DNA of 64,000 bases, taken from Pseudomonas arsenicoxydans. GTDB lineage: Bacteria > Pseudomonadota > Gammaproteobacteria > Pseudomonadales > Pseudomonadaceae. The stretch covers positions 228,191 to 292,190 of the forward strand of contig NZ_RCZE01000008.1 in assembly GCF_006438915.1 (NCBI RefSeq), given 5' to 3'. Positions 1 through 9,104 of this stretch are shown here, piece by piece. The position numbers and the translations under genes were made by a program. The number at the start of each line of letters is the position of its first letter. Within the stretch, counting starts at the first letter, position 1. The notes under the pieces are model-generated. The model was not told where the DNA came from, searched no databases, and saw only the letters and a program-made list of their open reading frames with translations.

Positions 1-987
1 TCCACCCTGGATAACAGCTTCGTGTTCGGCAGTGCCACTGCCACCGCTTCAGTCATGCAAACGAGCAACAACAACAAAGTCTATAACTACGGCAGCACCA
101 ACGCGGCTTCGATGAGCGGGTCTGGTAATGGCGGCAGCGGCAATATGGGTATCAACGTTGCTGGTGGCGACCTGAACCAACAGAAAAACACCATGGCAAT
201 TGCCAACACCCATGCCGCGCTCGGTAACGCAACAGCCACCGCTTCTGCCACTCAAAACGGTCCTGGCCTGACCGTCGATAACCACGCCGATCGGACTTAT
301 CGCGTAGATACGCTGACGGTGACCAAAACGGCCAGCGGTAGTCAATCTGCTTCCGGGCAAGCCAACTCGAGCTACAGCAATAACGCAGCCTCAAGCTTTG
401 ATCGAAGCAAGTCTTCCAGCTTTGATGTAAGCGGTTCAAATAGCGCTAATGTGAGCGGCTCAAAAAGCTCTGATTCTAGCTCGTCTTCCAGTGCTTCTTT
501 GAGCGCTACTTTAAACGCTACCCTGGACGCTGCCGCGCAGGCTTCCCAAGCCGCTTCGTGGACTAATGGCAATCACACGCACAGCAACAGTTCTTCTGGC
601 AGCGCATCGCTTGATGCATCGCTTAACGCGTCGCTTGACGTTTCGGTCGACAAATCGCACGAGAAATCGACCAGTTCCGAGTTCTCAAAAGCGTATGAGT
701 CTTCGTTCGCGAAATCTGGCAGCAAATCGTCCGAAAGTTCGGGCAGCAATACGTCCCAATCTTCAGGCGACAAATCGAAAAGCTTCAGTGAAAGCAGTGC
801 ATTTGATTTGAGCAACAGCTACTCCTATCAAGTGCTAACTCCAACTGGCTGGGCAAACCCAGTGACCAATGTGGCCGTCCTGAGTGGTTCGGTTAATGGC
901 GGTAGTGGCAACCTGGGCGTCAACGTGGCTGCCGGTGTGGGTAACCAGCAAAGCAACTCGCTGGCCATCTCCAACAACTCCTTCTAA
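1..987 (+). CDS. Ser-rich secreted repeat protein, Fap-like fibre candidate (5' end cut)
   Basis: The reading frame is open from base 1, so the true start lies outside the window; at least 328 residues are present. Two copies of a Gly/Asn motif are seen, GNMGINVAGGDLNQQKN near the left end and GNLGVNVAAGVGNQQSN close to the stop, separated by about 170 residues dominated by Ser, Ala, Lys and Asp. This low-complexity layout suits an exported structural or adhesive protein rather than an enzyme. It lies directly upstream of a C39 protease, a small secreted protein and a coiled-coil barrel, the same order as fapC-D-E-F of the Pseudomonas functional amyloid system. Assignment as an amyloid subunit rests on this context; a generic adhesin is the alternative. 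Confidence 0.6.
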   Translation, partial: STLDNSFVFGSATATASVMQTSNNNKVYNYGSTNAASMSGSGNGGSGNMGINVAGGDLNQQKNTMAIANTHAALGNATATASATQNGPGLTVDNHADRTYRVDTLTVTKTASGSQSASGQANSSYSNNAASSFDRSKSSSFDVSGSNSANVSGSKSSDSSSSSSASLSATLNATLDAAAQASQAASWTNGNHTHSNSSSGSASLDASLNASLDVSVDKSHEKSTSSEFSKAYESSFAKSGSKSSESSGSNTSQSSGDKSKSFSESSAFDLSNSYSYQVLTPTGWANPVTNVAVLSGSVNGGSGNLGVNVAAGVGNQQSNSLAISNNSF

Positions 988-1000
988 CTGCTGTCTTTGG

Positions 1001-1023
1001 AGGCCCCCTTTTGGGGGCCTTTT
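1001..1023 (+). terminator. Intrinsic terminator or attenuator
   Basis: AGGCCCCC and GGGGGCCT form a perfect 8-bp stem around a TTTT loop, followed by TTT, 13 bases after the stop of the repeat protein and before the C39 protease. It probably reduces read-through so that the abundant structural protein is made in excess over its export machinery. Confidence 0.75.
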
Positions 1024-1049
1024 CAACTACCACCAGAAGGCATCTCACC

Positions 1050-1730
1050 ATGCGCATCATCGCCTTGGCATTTCTGCTTTGCGTGGCCACTTTGATCGAG
1101 GCTGCACAAATGCCGCTTTCCGTCTTGCCTGGCGGCGCGGTGGTGTACAAACCGATCCAGAGCATACGCGAGCGTAAATTCGCCGATCTGGTGCAACAGA
1201 AAACTGACTTCAGTTGTGGCGCAGCAGCGCTGGCAACGATATTGCGCCAGGCCTATTGGCTGGACGTGAATGAAGAACAGATCATCGAAGGCATGCTGCA
1301 ACACTCCGATCAAAAACTTGTCCGCGTCCAAGGCTTTTCCATGCTCGATATGAAGCATTACGTGGAAAGTATCGGCATGCGAGCCCGTGGCTACCGGGTT
1401 GCGCCGGAAACGTTAAATGACATCAAAATTCCGGTTGTAGTGCTCATGGACATCCGTGGCTACAAACATTTTGTGGTCATGCAAAGAGTGCAAAAAGGCT
1501 GGGTATATATCGGTGATCCGGTACTCGGTCATAAACGCTACAAAGTCGAAGACTTTGTCAAAGGCTGGAACGGCATCATCTTTGCCGTCATTGGCCAGGG
1601 CTACGACAAAACCAATGCGTTGCTCGACCCGCCGTTGCCACTGTCCGCCAAGAACCGCATCAACGCCTTCAGCCCGGTGCAAGACACTGAGCTGATGGAT
1701 TTCGGATTCATTCAAAGCGACTTCTTCTAA
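1050..1730 (+). CDS. C39-family cysteine peptidase, FapD-like
   Basis: A 226-residue protein with a hydrophobic N-terminal signal segment (about residues 1-20) and a single peptidase C39 domain. The catalytic Cys is at residue 56 in DFSCGAAAL, His at 140 in YKHFVVM and Asp at 156 in GDPVLG, which is the complete C39 triad. Family knowledge: stand-alone C39 proteases of this type (FapD) process components of the Fap amyloid export pathway in the periplasm. The start is taken at ATG 1050, with AGAAGG nine bases upstream; an upstream in-frame TTG lies in the terminator and is unlikely. It sits between the repeat protein and a FapE-like gene in one direction. Confidence 0.8.
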   Translation: MRIIALAFLLCVATLIEAAQMPLSVLPGGAVVYKPIQSIRERKFADLVQQKTDFSCGAAALATILRQAYWLDVNEEQIIEGMLQHSDQKLVRVQGFSMLDMKHYVESIGMRARGYRVAPETLNDIKIPVVVLMDIRGYKHFVVMQRVQKGWVYIGDPVLGHKRYKVEDFVKGWNGIIFAVIGQGYDKTNALLDPPLPLSAKNRINAFSPVQDTELMDFGFIQSDFF

Positions 1731-1763
1731 TAACAAGGGAGCACGAAGCTCCGGGAGTATCCA

Positions 1764-2513
1764 ATGAAGACTCCAACCTGGCTGGCCGTCGTTTGCCTGG
1801 TCGCCAGCCTGCCGACCCACGCACAGTCGTTCAAACCCATCGAGTTGAACGATCAGGAATTGGCCGTCCTGAGAGGCCGCTTCGTCATGCCGGGACGGAT
1901 CATCAGTTTCGGCGTTGTCATGACCACCACGTGGCAAAACGCCAACGGCGCATTGATCGGGGCGACTTCCTCAATGCAAATCCAGCAGACGACCATCAAG
2001 CCACAGTTCTATGTGTCGATGATCAACGACAAAGGCAGTAACTCAACTGGTTCGCAAGGCACCACCGGCACCGGGATCGTCACTGGCGGCAGCGGCTTGA
2101 ACAGCACCGAAGGCGTCACACAAGTGGTACGTGCTGCGGGCGACAATAATATGGCCAACAACAACGTTGATATCAACGTCACCAAGGCTAACCAAGTGCC
2201 AGCAACGCAACCGCAGGGCCAGGCATTGGCCGACGGCTCGACGGTGGTCGGCGCCAATGGCGCGGGCTCGCTGAGCGTTTCCTCGAGCGGATCGGGTGTG
2301 CAACTCAACATTGTGGCCAACAACAACCAGGGGAGTGCCATGCAACGCCTGGCCCAGGGTGGGTTAATGCAAAACACTACCTTGCTCGGCGGCGGCAATC
2401 GCGTCACCAACCTCACATCTCTCAATGTCGTGCTGCGTGACAACGTGCCGACAGCCGGGTCGCTCAATGGCAGCCTGGACCAACTAAAAGGTCTTCGCAC
2501 GCCCGGATTCTGA
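1764..2513 (+). CDS. Secreted FapE-like protein
   Basis: A 249-residue protein with a clear Sec signal peptide (about residues 1-20, cut after THA). Residues 25-50 carry a conserved-looking block (ELNDQELAVLRGRFVMPG), and the rest is rich in Gly, Asn, Ser and Thr with repeated short strand-like patterns such as INVTKANQ and LNIVANNNQ. Size, position between a FapD-like protease and a FapF-like barrel, and composition match FapE, a minor extracellular component of the Fap system, but the identity is inferred mostly from order. A GGGAG ribosome site precedes ATG 1764. Confidence 0.55.
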   Translation: MKTPTWLAVVCLVASLPTHAQSFKPIELNDQELAVLRGRFVMPGRIISFGVVMTTTWQNANGALIGATSSMQIQQTTIKPQFYVSMINDKGSNSTGSQGTTGTGIVTGGSGLNSTEGVTQVVRAAGDNNMANNNVDINVTKANQVPATQPQGQALADGSTVVGANGAGSLSVSSSGSGVQLNIVANNNQGSAMQRLAQGGLMQNTTLLGGGNRVTNLTSLNVVLRDNVPTAGSLNGSLDQLKGLRTPGF

Positions 2514-2558
2514 TCTACGCTCAGTCTCAAATGATGTGTCAGAAGGGACGGCTAACCC

Positions 2559-3839
2559 ATGCACCGATCTTTTACGTTCAGAGCTATCGTTTGTTTGAGC
2601 AGTCTGGCTCCGGCATCTTTGCTATACGCAGCACCGGACCCGCAGGTAGAAGCATTAAAACAAGAACTCATGGAGTTGAAGCAACGATACGAAGCACAAC
2701 AGAACGCGTTGATGGTCCTCGAGCAACGCGTTCGCCAGGTCGAAGAAGCACCTGCGGCACCTGCTCCCAAACGCCTGACCAAATCCCCCGCCGAAACGAC
2801 CTCCGGCGGCCAGAAGGTGGCCGCCGCTGCGCCGGGAACCACAGGCAGTTCATATGGCCAACAGCTCAAGGATGACTCGGAGCCGGCGCAAAGCGTTTCC
2901 AACCTGTATGACGAAGCCAGCGGCTTCTTCGGCGGTGGCAAGTTCAGCTTCGAAACCGGCATGACCTATACGCACTACGATACCCGTGCGCTGGTGCTCA
3001 ACGGTTTCCTGGCACTGGACTCGATCTTTCTCGGCAACATTAACCTCGACCGCATCAAGGCCGACAACTGGACCCTGGACCTGACCGCCCGCTACAACGT
3101 TGCGCAACGCTGGCAGTTCGACATCAACGTCCCAGTGATATATCGCGAATCAACCTATTCCTCGGGTGGCGCAGGTGGCGCAGGCCCGGTGTCGTCGGAC
3201 GCAACGGTTACGCGTGACCCGACCATCGGCGATGTGAACGTTGGCGTGGCCTACAAGTTTCTGGATGAAACCGCCAGTCTGCCCGACTCGGTCTTTACAC
3301 TGCGCATCAAGGCGCCGACCGGTCAGGATCCTTACGGCATCAAACTGGTTAATGACCCGAACAACGATAATCTCTCGGTACCCGAGAGCTTGCCGACAGG
3401 TAATGGTGTCTGGTCGGTCACCCCGGGTATCTCTCTGGTCAAAACCTTCGACCCGGCCGTGCTGTTCGGCAGCCTGGCTTACACCTATAACCTGGAGAAC
3501 TCTTTCAACGACATCAGCCCTCAGGTCGACTCCAAGGTGCCTGGGGACGTGAAGCTGGGCAATTCCTGGCAGGCCGGTGCCGGCATAGCATTTGCCTTGA
3601 ACGAGAAAATGAGTATGTCGTTCTCGTTCTCCGATCAGTTTGCTCGCAAGAGCAAGGTCAAGCCGGACGGTGGCGATTGGCAATCAATTACCAACAGCGA
3701 CTACAACGCGGCTAACTTCAACATCGGCATGACCCTGGCAGCTTCCGATAAACTGACGATCGTACCCAACCTGGCCATCGGCCTGACCGACGACGCACCA
3801 GGCTTTTCCTTCAGCCTGAAATTCCCTTATTACTTCTGA
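2559..3839 (+). CDS. Outer-membrane barrel with N-terminal coiled coil, FapF-like secretion pore
   Basis: A 426-residue protein. Residues 1-24 are a signal peptide, about 28-62 form a heptad-rich coiled coil (EALKQELMELKQRYEAQ), 63-85 are a Pro/Ala/Lys linker, and from about 130 onward alternating hydrophobic residues and repeated aromatic girdles indicate a beta-barrel ending in FPYYF with terminal Phe, an outer-membrane insertion signal. This matches FapF, a trimeric pore that exports Fap subunits and is gated by its N-terminal helix. It closes the operon and is followed by a strong terminator. A transporter of the phenol-degradation MetA family has a similar barrel but would not explain the coiled coil and neighbours. 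Confidence 0.75.
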   Translation: MHRSFTFRAIVCLSSLAPASLLYAAPDPQVEALKQELMELKQRYEAQQNALMVLEQRVRQVEEAPAAPAPKRLTKSPAETTSGGQKVAAAAPGTTGSSYGQQLKDDSEPAQSVSNLYDEASGFFGGGKFSFETGMTYTHYDTRALVLNGFLALDSIFLGNINLDRIKADNWTLDLTARYNVAQRWQFDINVPVIYRESTYSSGGAGGAGPVSSDATVTRDPTIGDVNVGVAYKFLDETASLPDSVFTLRIKAPTGQDPYGIKLVNDPNNDNLSVPESLPTGNGVWSVTPGISLVKTFDPAVLFGSLAYTYNLENSFNDISPQVDSKVPGDVKLGNSWQAGAGIAFALNEKMSMSFSFSDQFARKSKVKPDGGDWQSITNSDYNAANFNIGMTLAASDKLTIVPNLAIGLTDDAPGFSFSLKFPYYF

Positions 3840-3843
3840 TCTG

Positions 3844-3886
3844 ACCCGCACAAAAAAAACCGCTTTTCGGCGGTTTTTTTGTGGGT
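3844..3886. terminator. Bidirectional intrinsic terminator
   Basis: ACCCGCAC, an A-tract, CCGC, loop TTTTCG, GCGG, a T-tract and GTGGGT form a long nearly perfect hairpin with A and T runs on either side. It can end both the rightward fap-like operon and the leftward activator gene. Confidence 0.9.
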
Positions 3887-3917
3887 GAGTGACTGTGTTT
3901 TACGGTCAGCTTTCAGC

Positions 3918-5243
3918 TCAACGTATTTGATGCTTGTGCAATAAACGGTAGAAGGTAGGCCTCGATATACCGAGCACCTTGGCGGCGACGCTCAAATTGT
4001 CGCTGTGACGGTTAAGCACATCACACAAGGCCTGCCGCTCTGCCCGGTGTTTGTAGTTTTCCAGTGTGCCCATCGGCGCGGCAATGCTCTGCTGACCGAT
4101 CAACCCCAAGTCCCGCGCTTCGATTTGCCGTCCTTCGGCCAACACCAGACCACGACGTACCCGGTTGGCCAATTCGCGGACATTGCCCGGCCAGTCATGC
4201 TTGCCCATGGCAATCAGCGCATCCTCGCTGAAACTGCGCGGACGGCGGCCGGTTTCGTGACTGTAGAAGTGGGAAAAGTGGTTCGCCAGCATCGACAGAT
4301 CACCGTGGCGTTCACGCAGTGGCGCAGTCACCACCTGAAGCACGTTCAGGCGGTAGTACAAATCTTCGCGGAAGCGTTTCTTCTCGATGGCGGCTTCAAG
4401 GTCGACGTGTGTTGCCGCCAATACCCGCACATCCACCGGAATCGGCTGACTGCCGCCGACGCGTTCAATGTGCTTTTCCTGCAGGAAGCGCAACAGATTG
4501 GCTTGCAGCTCCAGCGGCAAATCACCGATTTCATCGAGGAACAACGTGCCGCCGTTCGCCGCTTCTATCCGTCCGACCTTGCGCTGATGGGCGCCGGTGA
4601 AAGCGCCTTTCTCATGGCCAAACAACTCGGACTGGATAAGGTGTTCCGGAATCGCACCGCAATTGATCGCCACAAAAGGTTTGCTGTGGCGCTGCGATTG
4701 TCGGTGCAGGGTGCGGGCAACCAACTCCTTGCCGGTGCCGCTTTCGCCGCGGATCAACACCGGGGATTCGGTGGGCGCCAATTTGCTCAGCAACTTGCGC
4801 AGTTCGCGGATCGGTTTGCTGTCGCCCAACAGTTCGTGCTCAGGCTGATCGATGTGAATCGTGCCTTGCCCGCGCAAGCGCGCCATGCCGAACGCCCGCC
4901 CCAGAGTGACCTGAACCCGGGAGACGTCAAACGGCAAGGTGTGAAAATCGAAAAACCATTCGCAAACGAAGTCCCCGACATTCTGCAAACGCAGGACTTC
5001 CTGGTTGAGTACGGCAATCCACTCGGTGCCGCTGCGGCTGATCAGCTCTTTGACGGCTTCCGGGCGTTCCAGATGGAAAGGTTGCAATCGCAAGAGGCCG
5101 ACGTCGCAGGTTCTATCGGCGGCGTTCTCTAGAGAACAGCTATCAACATCCCAACCCACCGAGCGCAAACCCGGTAACAGACGATGGCAGTCGTCGCAGG
5201 GGTCTACTACTAACAGACGTCGTAACGCGGGCGCTTCGATCAT
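3918..5243 (-). CDS. Sigma-54-dependent activator with degenerate receiver (VpsR/FleQ type)
   Basis: A 441-residue enhancer-binding protein. The N-terminal ~125 residues resemble a receiver fold (LLVVDP at strand 1), but the strand-3 position expected to carry the phospho-acceptor Asp reads CDVGLLRL, so phosphorylation is unlikely. The AAA+ domain has Walker A GESGTGK at 166-172, the sigma-54 contact loop GAFTGA at 213-218 and Walker B TLFLDEIGD. A Fis-type helix-turn-helix lies near the C-terminus (VAAKVLGISRPTFYRLL). It is convergent with the Fap-like operon and is the obvious candidate regulator. Known parallels are VpsR and FleQ, which respond to c-di-GMP; binding here is not demonstrated by sequence. 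Confidence 0.88.
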   Translation of the reverse strand: MIEAPALRRLLVVDPCDDCHRLLPGLRSVGWDVDSCSLENAADRTCDVGLLRLQPFHLERPEAVKELISRSGTEWIAVLNQEVLRLQNVGDFVCEWFFDFHTLPFDVSRVQVTLGRAFGMARLRGQGTIHIDQPEHELLGDSKPIRELRKLLSKLAPTESPVLIRGESGTGKELVARTLHRQSQRHSKPFVAINCGAIPEHLIQSELFGHEKGAFTGAHQRKVGRIEAANGGTLFLDEIGDLPLELQANLLRFLQEKHIERVGGSQPIPVDVRVLAATHVDLEAAIEKKRFREDLYYRLNVLQVVTAPLRERHGDLSMLANHFSHFYSHETGRRPRSFSEDALIAMGKHDWPGNVRELANRVRRGLVLAEGRQIEARDLGLIGQQSIAAPMGTLENYKHRAERQALCDVLNRHSDNLSVAAKVLGISRPTFYRLLHKHQIR

Positions 5244-5586
5244 GACTGTTCCTTGACGCCAAATTTTAGGAAATATTAGTAAAAACAGTCATTTGGCGGA
5301 CCTGGCTGTAACATTAGCAAGAATTTGACACGGCCTTGTATCGATTGACTATAGAGCAGCCACTTAATAAGTTATAAGCGCGACTTGGTTAGTTACCTAA
5401 CGAGTTGAACCTTTCATTCAGCTTTCAAAAGAAGTCCCTGCTATTGAGTATATGAAAGAAAGTTGAAATTTCTTTTGTTTGTGTGTGACCTGACCCCCTA
5501 TTGGGGGCATCAGTACAAGTAACCAGCCGAACGGTAAGCCCAACCGACGGCACATCACTTGATTGGGCATACAGAGAGAAGACCCC
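5244..5586. other. Intergenic region with one hairpin
   Basis: A 343-base A/T-rich stretch between the activator and a small gene. It must hold the activator promoter and that of the small gene; I could not fix either with confidence. CCCCC-TATT-GGGGG at about 5493-5508 forms a short hairpin about 80 bases before the small gene. Confidence 0.4.
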
Positions 5587-5853
5587 ATGACCGCCCCGCT
5601 CCGTATCAACGAAGCTCTTTTGATTGCCGACCGCGCATTTCAACCTTTCGAATGCGTCGCCTGGGCTCAACAAGACGGCAACGGCGAGCTCTGCATCACC
5701 GTTATCGACCGCACCAATACCCATATCGGTCGTACCCAAATCCCAAGCAGCGCCTATTCCGATCCTGCACAACTCGAACACCTGTTGCAGCAGGCCCGCG
5801 CCGAATTGAGCCAGGAAGGTTATAAGCTGCAATCATGGTCAATGCCGCATTAA
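5587..5853 (+). CDS. Small conserved-looking cytoplasmic protein of unknown function
   Basis: An 88-residue protein with no signal peptide or membrane segment, of mixed alpha/beta composition, ending in WSMPH. The start ATG 5587 has GAGAAG six bases upstream and codes MTAPLRIN; an in-frame TTG eight codons earlier lacks a ribosome site. I do not recognise a domain. It is transcribed alone, followed by a hairpin at 5862. Confidence 0.6.
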   Translation: MTAPLRINEALLIADRAFQPFECVAWAQQDGNGELCITVIDRTNTHIGRTQIPSSAYSDPAQLEHLLQQARAELSQEGYKLQSWSMPH

Positions 5854-5861
5854 GGGCGTTC

Positions 5862-5885
5862 GCGGATTACTTCAAGGTAATCCGC
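5862..5885 (+). terminator. Hairpin, probable terminator
   Basis: GCGGATTAC, loop TTCAAG and GTAATCCGC give a perfect 9-bp stem just after the small gene stop. The following bases are C-rich with only a short T run, so termination may be weak or Rho-assisted. Confidence 0.6.
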
Positions 5886-6120
5886 CCCCCTCTTTATCTG
5901 GCTGTTTGTGACATTAACAGCGCACTCGATACTCCAACTTCCCCGCCGCGTGTTACTTGGCTGCCTTGTCAGTGGTTCGAAAAGACACTGTTCTGGCACA
6001 CAGTGACCCTCCGCCTGTTAGTTATGACAGTTGTGCGATCGCTCATTCAGGGATTGAATGTTTCGCAGGCAGTTGCCCTCCCGTTTCCGGGTTTCGGTCA
6101 GCTCGCAAGGAGATGCGCGC

Positions 6121-7410
6121 ATGCCACACCAGACTGCATTTGCCCTACCTGCATCGCGAAGTATTGCTGGCGACCTCGATAAAAGTTTTGCCGCCGGTGG
6201 TAAGACCCAAGTGTATTTCGCGGGCAGTACGTCAAGCATCGCCAACAGCGTGGAAATCGACCGGAATGGTCGTGTACTGGTGGCGGCCACCGTCGGCATG
6301 CGAGATGGCAATTGCTTTGGCCTGGCCCGGTTACTGGAAGACGGCTCGGCAGACCTGGCATTTGGCCTTAATGGCAGCGTTATCGGGCAATTCCAGCGCG
6401 GCCACGAGGCCATGGCGGGCAAAGTCCACGTCCTCGCCAACGGACACCTGCTGGTGGCCGGCCTGCACTATGAAAATGCTCACCGGACGCTGCCAGCGCT
6501 GGCACTGTTTGATTCACAAGGTCACCCGGTCGAACATTTTGGTGACAACGGGCGCTGTGTCGTACGCCTGCCGGGAAACCTGTCCCAGGGCATGCGCGAC
6601 CTCTGGCTTCCCCCGGGTGTTCCCGGGGCCGAAGCCTGCGACGTCCAGGTCCAGGCAGATGGCCGGATCCTGCTGCTGGCCAACCATCATTTTGAACTGG
6701 CAGACCACGTCGGTCTGCTGATACGCCTCACCCGACAGGGCGAACTGGACACGTCCTTCAACGGCCGCGGCTTCGTCATCGTCCGGCATTTACTGATGAA
6801 CTCCTGGCTCAGCAGCCTGCTGGTGCAATGCGACGGCCGGATCATGGTGGGGGGATCAATCAATTTCCCCGAAGAAGGTTTGCTCGCCCGCTACCTCCCC
6901 GATGGCCGCCTGGATGACACGTTTGCCGTGGATGGTTTTATGACGTTCAGAGCCGAGGAACGCGGCGCTCAGGTCAGTCAGATCATCGAGCAGGACAATG
7001 GCGACTTGCAGTGTTTCGGCAGCAGCCGCGACCCGATGCATTGCCTCGCCTTCAAAGTGCACGGCAATGGTCGCCCGGACACCCACTGCAACACCGGCCA
7101 TCCCCAACTATTGAAAATTGGCCGTAGTGGTTGCCAATGGACAGCCGCCCGGCGTCTGGACGATGGACGTGTGATAGCAGTTGGCGCCACGATTGGCGGC
7201 GTTGAAGCCGATTTCCTGTTGGCCCGGTATTTACCCGGTGGACAGCTGGACCCAGGCTTTGCCGAAGGCACCTGCTGGGTTCGCACGCGTCTGGGTCGCA
7301 GCCTCGACACCGCGACGTCGGTGGCCGTGCAAGCTGATGGAAGAATCGTCGTCGGCGGTTATTCGTTGGATGGCAACTACAAGGCTGTCGTAGTGCGCTA
7401 TCTCGGCTAG
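6121..7410 (+). CDS. Delta-60 repeat protein
   Basis: A 429-residue protein made of repeated ~50-60-residue units with the pattern DGRILV(A/G)G, LARYLPDGxLD and FGxNG; clear copies include LLARYLPDGRLDDTF and LLARYLPGGQLDPGF. This is the delta-60 repeat family, likely a beta-propeller-like scaffold. Function is unknown; relatives are often surface or secreted proteins, but no signal peptide is visible here. The start ATG 6121 is chosen because AAGGAG lies eight bases upstream; an in-frame start 21 codons earlier has none. The 5854-6120 stretch upstream shows no gene. Confidence 0.75.
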   Translation: MPHQTAFALPASRSIAGDLDKSFAAGGKTQVYFAGSTSSIANSVEIDRNGRVLVAATVGMRDGNCFGLARLLEDGSADLAFGLNGSVIGQFQRGHEAMAGKVHVLANGHLLVAGLHYENAHRTLPALALFDSQGHPVEHFGDNGRCVVRLPGNLSQGMRDLWLPPGVPGAEACDVQVQADGRILLLANHHFELADHVGLLIRLTRQGELDTSFNGRGFVIVRHLLMNSWLSSLLVQCDGRIMVGGSINFPEEGLLARYLPDGRLDDTFAVDGFMTFRAEERGAQVSQIIEQDNGDLQCFGSSRDPMHCLAFKVHGNGRPDTHCNTGHPQLLKIGRSGCQWTAARRLDDGRVIAVGATIGGVEADFLLARYLPGGQLDPGFAEGTCWVRTRLGRSLDTATSVAVQADGRIVVGGYSLDGNYKAVVVRYLG

Positions 7411-7486
7411 GCACTTCGCTTTCTCACACTTGATATTCCCATCTTGTTACGGCAAGTTGCGCGCTTCTTTATACAAGGAGTAGCCG

Positions 7487-8989
7487 ATGTCCGGTTCAAT
7501 GGCCCAGGCGTTCGCGCATAACTTTCTCGGCCACTCACCTCGCTGGTACAAGGCGAGCATTCTCGGTTTCCTGATTCTCAACGCACTGGTGCTGTGGACC
7601 GTAGGTCCCGTGGTTGCCGGCTGGCTGCTGGTGCTGGAGTTCATCTTCACTCTGGCCATGGCGCTCAAATGTTATCCGTTGATGCCCGGCGGGCTGCTGC
7701 TGATCGAAGCACTGCTGCTGAAAATGACCACGCCGCAGGCACTGTATGACGAACTGGTGCACAACTTTCCGGTAATCCTGCTGCTGATGTTCATGGTGGC
7801 CGGCATCTACTTCATGAAAGACCTGCTGCTGTTTCTGTTTTCGCGCTTGTTGCTGGGGGTTCGCTCAAAGGCCCTGTTGGCGTTGATGTTCTGCTTCCTC
7901 TCGGCATTCCTGTCGGCATTCCTCGATGCCTTGACCGTGACGGCGGTGATTATCAGTGCGGCCGTGGGCTTTTATTCGGTGTACCACCGCGTCGCTTCGG
8001 GCAATGATCCACGCCAGGACAGCGAGTTCAGTGATGACCAACACTTGCCTGCCCTTCACCATGAAGACCTCGAGCAGTTCCGCGCCTTCCTGCGCAGCTT
8101 GTTGATGCACGGCGCTGTAGGTACGGCGTTAGGCGGCGTGTGTACGCTGGTGGGTGAACCGCAGAACCTGCTGATCGGCCATGAGATGGGCTGGCACTTC
8201 GCCGAGTTCTTTTTGAAAGTGGCCCCGGTTTCCCTGCCAGTGCTGGTGGCCGGCCTGGTGACATGTGTGCTGCTGGAGAAACTGCGCTGGTTCGGTTACG
8301 GCACCTTGTTGCCAGATAACGTGCGCGCCGTGCTGGCCAACTATGCCGACGAAGACAACGCCGAACGCACCGCACGCCAGCGCGCCGCCTTGTTGGTTCA
8401 GGGCGCTGCGGCGTTGGTCCTGATTGCAGGGTTGGCGTTTCACATCGCGGAAGTCGGCCTGATCGGGCTGATGGTGATCATCTTGATCACCGCGTTCACC
8501 GGCATCACCGACGAACACCGGATCGGCAACGCGTTCAAGGACGCCATGCCGTTCACCGCGTTGCTGGTGGTGTTTTTTGCGGTGGTGGCGGTGATTCATG
8601 ATCAGCAGCTGTTTACGCCGCTGATCCAGTGGGTCCTGGCACTGCCGGCCGATCAGCAACCAGGCATGTTGTTCATTGCCAACGGTTTACTATCGGCGAT
8701 CAGCGACAACGTGTTTGTGGCGACCATTTACATCACGGAAGTGAAACAGGCGTTCATCTCCGGTCATATGACCCGCGAGCACTTCGAGACACTGGCCATT
8801 GCGATCAATACCGGGACGAACCTGCCTAGCGTGGCGACACCCAATGGCCAGGCGGCGTTTCTGTTTCTGCTGACCTCGGCGATTGCGCCGCTGATTCGGC
8901 TGTCATATGGGCGGATGGTGTGGATGGCGTTGCCGTATACGGTGGTGATGGGTGTGCTTGGGTGGTACGCCGTGAGTTTCTGGCTTTAA
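7487..8989 (+). CDS. nhaB: Na+/H+ antiporter NhaB
   Basis: A 500-residue inner-membrane protein with about 12 hydrophobic segments; length and N-terminus (MSGSMAQAFAHNFLGHSPRWYK-type) match NhaB of Pseudomonas and enterics. It exports Na+ in exchange for protons and supports pH and salt homeostasis. Typical conserved blocks are seen: ALTVTAVIISAAVGFY in the middle, CTLVGEPQNLLIGHEMGW, and SDNVFVATIYITEVK with INTGTNLPSVATPNGQAA near the end. AGGAG lies upstream of ATG 7487. It is monocistronic and followed by a REP doublet. Confidence 0.95.
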   Translation: MSGSMAQAFAHNFLGHSPRWYKASILGFLILNALVLWTVGPVVAGWLLVLEFIFTLAMALKCYPLMPGGLLLIEALLLKMTTPQALYDELVHNFPVILLLMFMVAGIYFMKDLLLFLFSRLLLGVRSKALLALMFCFLSAFLSAFLDALTVTAVIISAAVGFYSVYHRVASGNDPRQDSEFSDDQHLPALHHEDLEQFRAFLRSLLMHGAVGTALGGVCTLVGEPQNLLIGHEMGWHFAEFFLKVAPVSLPVLVAGLVTCVLLEKLRWFGYGTLLPDNVRAVLANYADEDNAERTARQRAALLVQGAAALVLIAGLAFHIAEVGLIGLMVIILITAFTGITDEHRIGNAFKDAMPFTALLVVFFAVVAVIHDQQLFTPLIQWVLALPADQQPGMLFIANGLLSAISDNVFVATIYITEVKQAFISGHMTREHFETLAIAINTGTNLPSVATPNGQAAFLFLLTSAIAPLIRLSYGRMVWMALPYTVVMGVLGWYAVSFWL

Positions 8990-9000
8990 CGCCGGTCAAA

Positions 9001-9090
9001 TGTGGGAGCGGGCTTGCTCGCGAAGACGGTGTGTCATTCAGCTTTAATATTGACTGACACGACGCCTTCGCGAGCAAGCCCGCTCCCACA
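9001..9090. repeat. REP doublet (inverted pair)
   Basis: TGTGGGAGCGGGCTTGCTCG and its inverse CGAGCAAGCCCGCTCCCACA bracket about 45 unique bases. Two near-identical copies are at 20072 and 25505. It is the common Pseudomonas fluorescens-group REP type and sits between converging genes. Confidence 0.93.
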
Positions 9091-9104
9091 TTAGGCATGT
9101 GTGT

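Noticed and set aside
3850..3885. Possible small RNA from the A/T-flanked hairpin
   Set aside because: The position between two converging stops and the A and T runs are fully explained by a bidirectional terminator.
9001..9090. Regarded as a CRISPR repeat because similar copies recur
   Set aside because: Copies are scattered 5-11 kb apart as inverted pairs, with no regular spacers or cas genes; they are REP elements.
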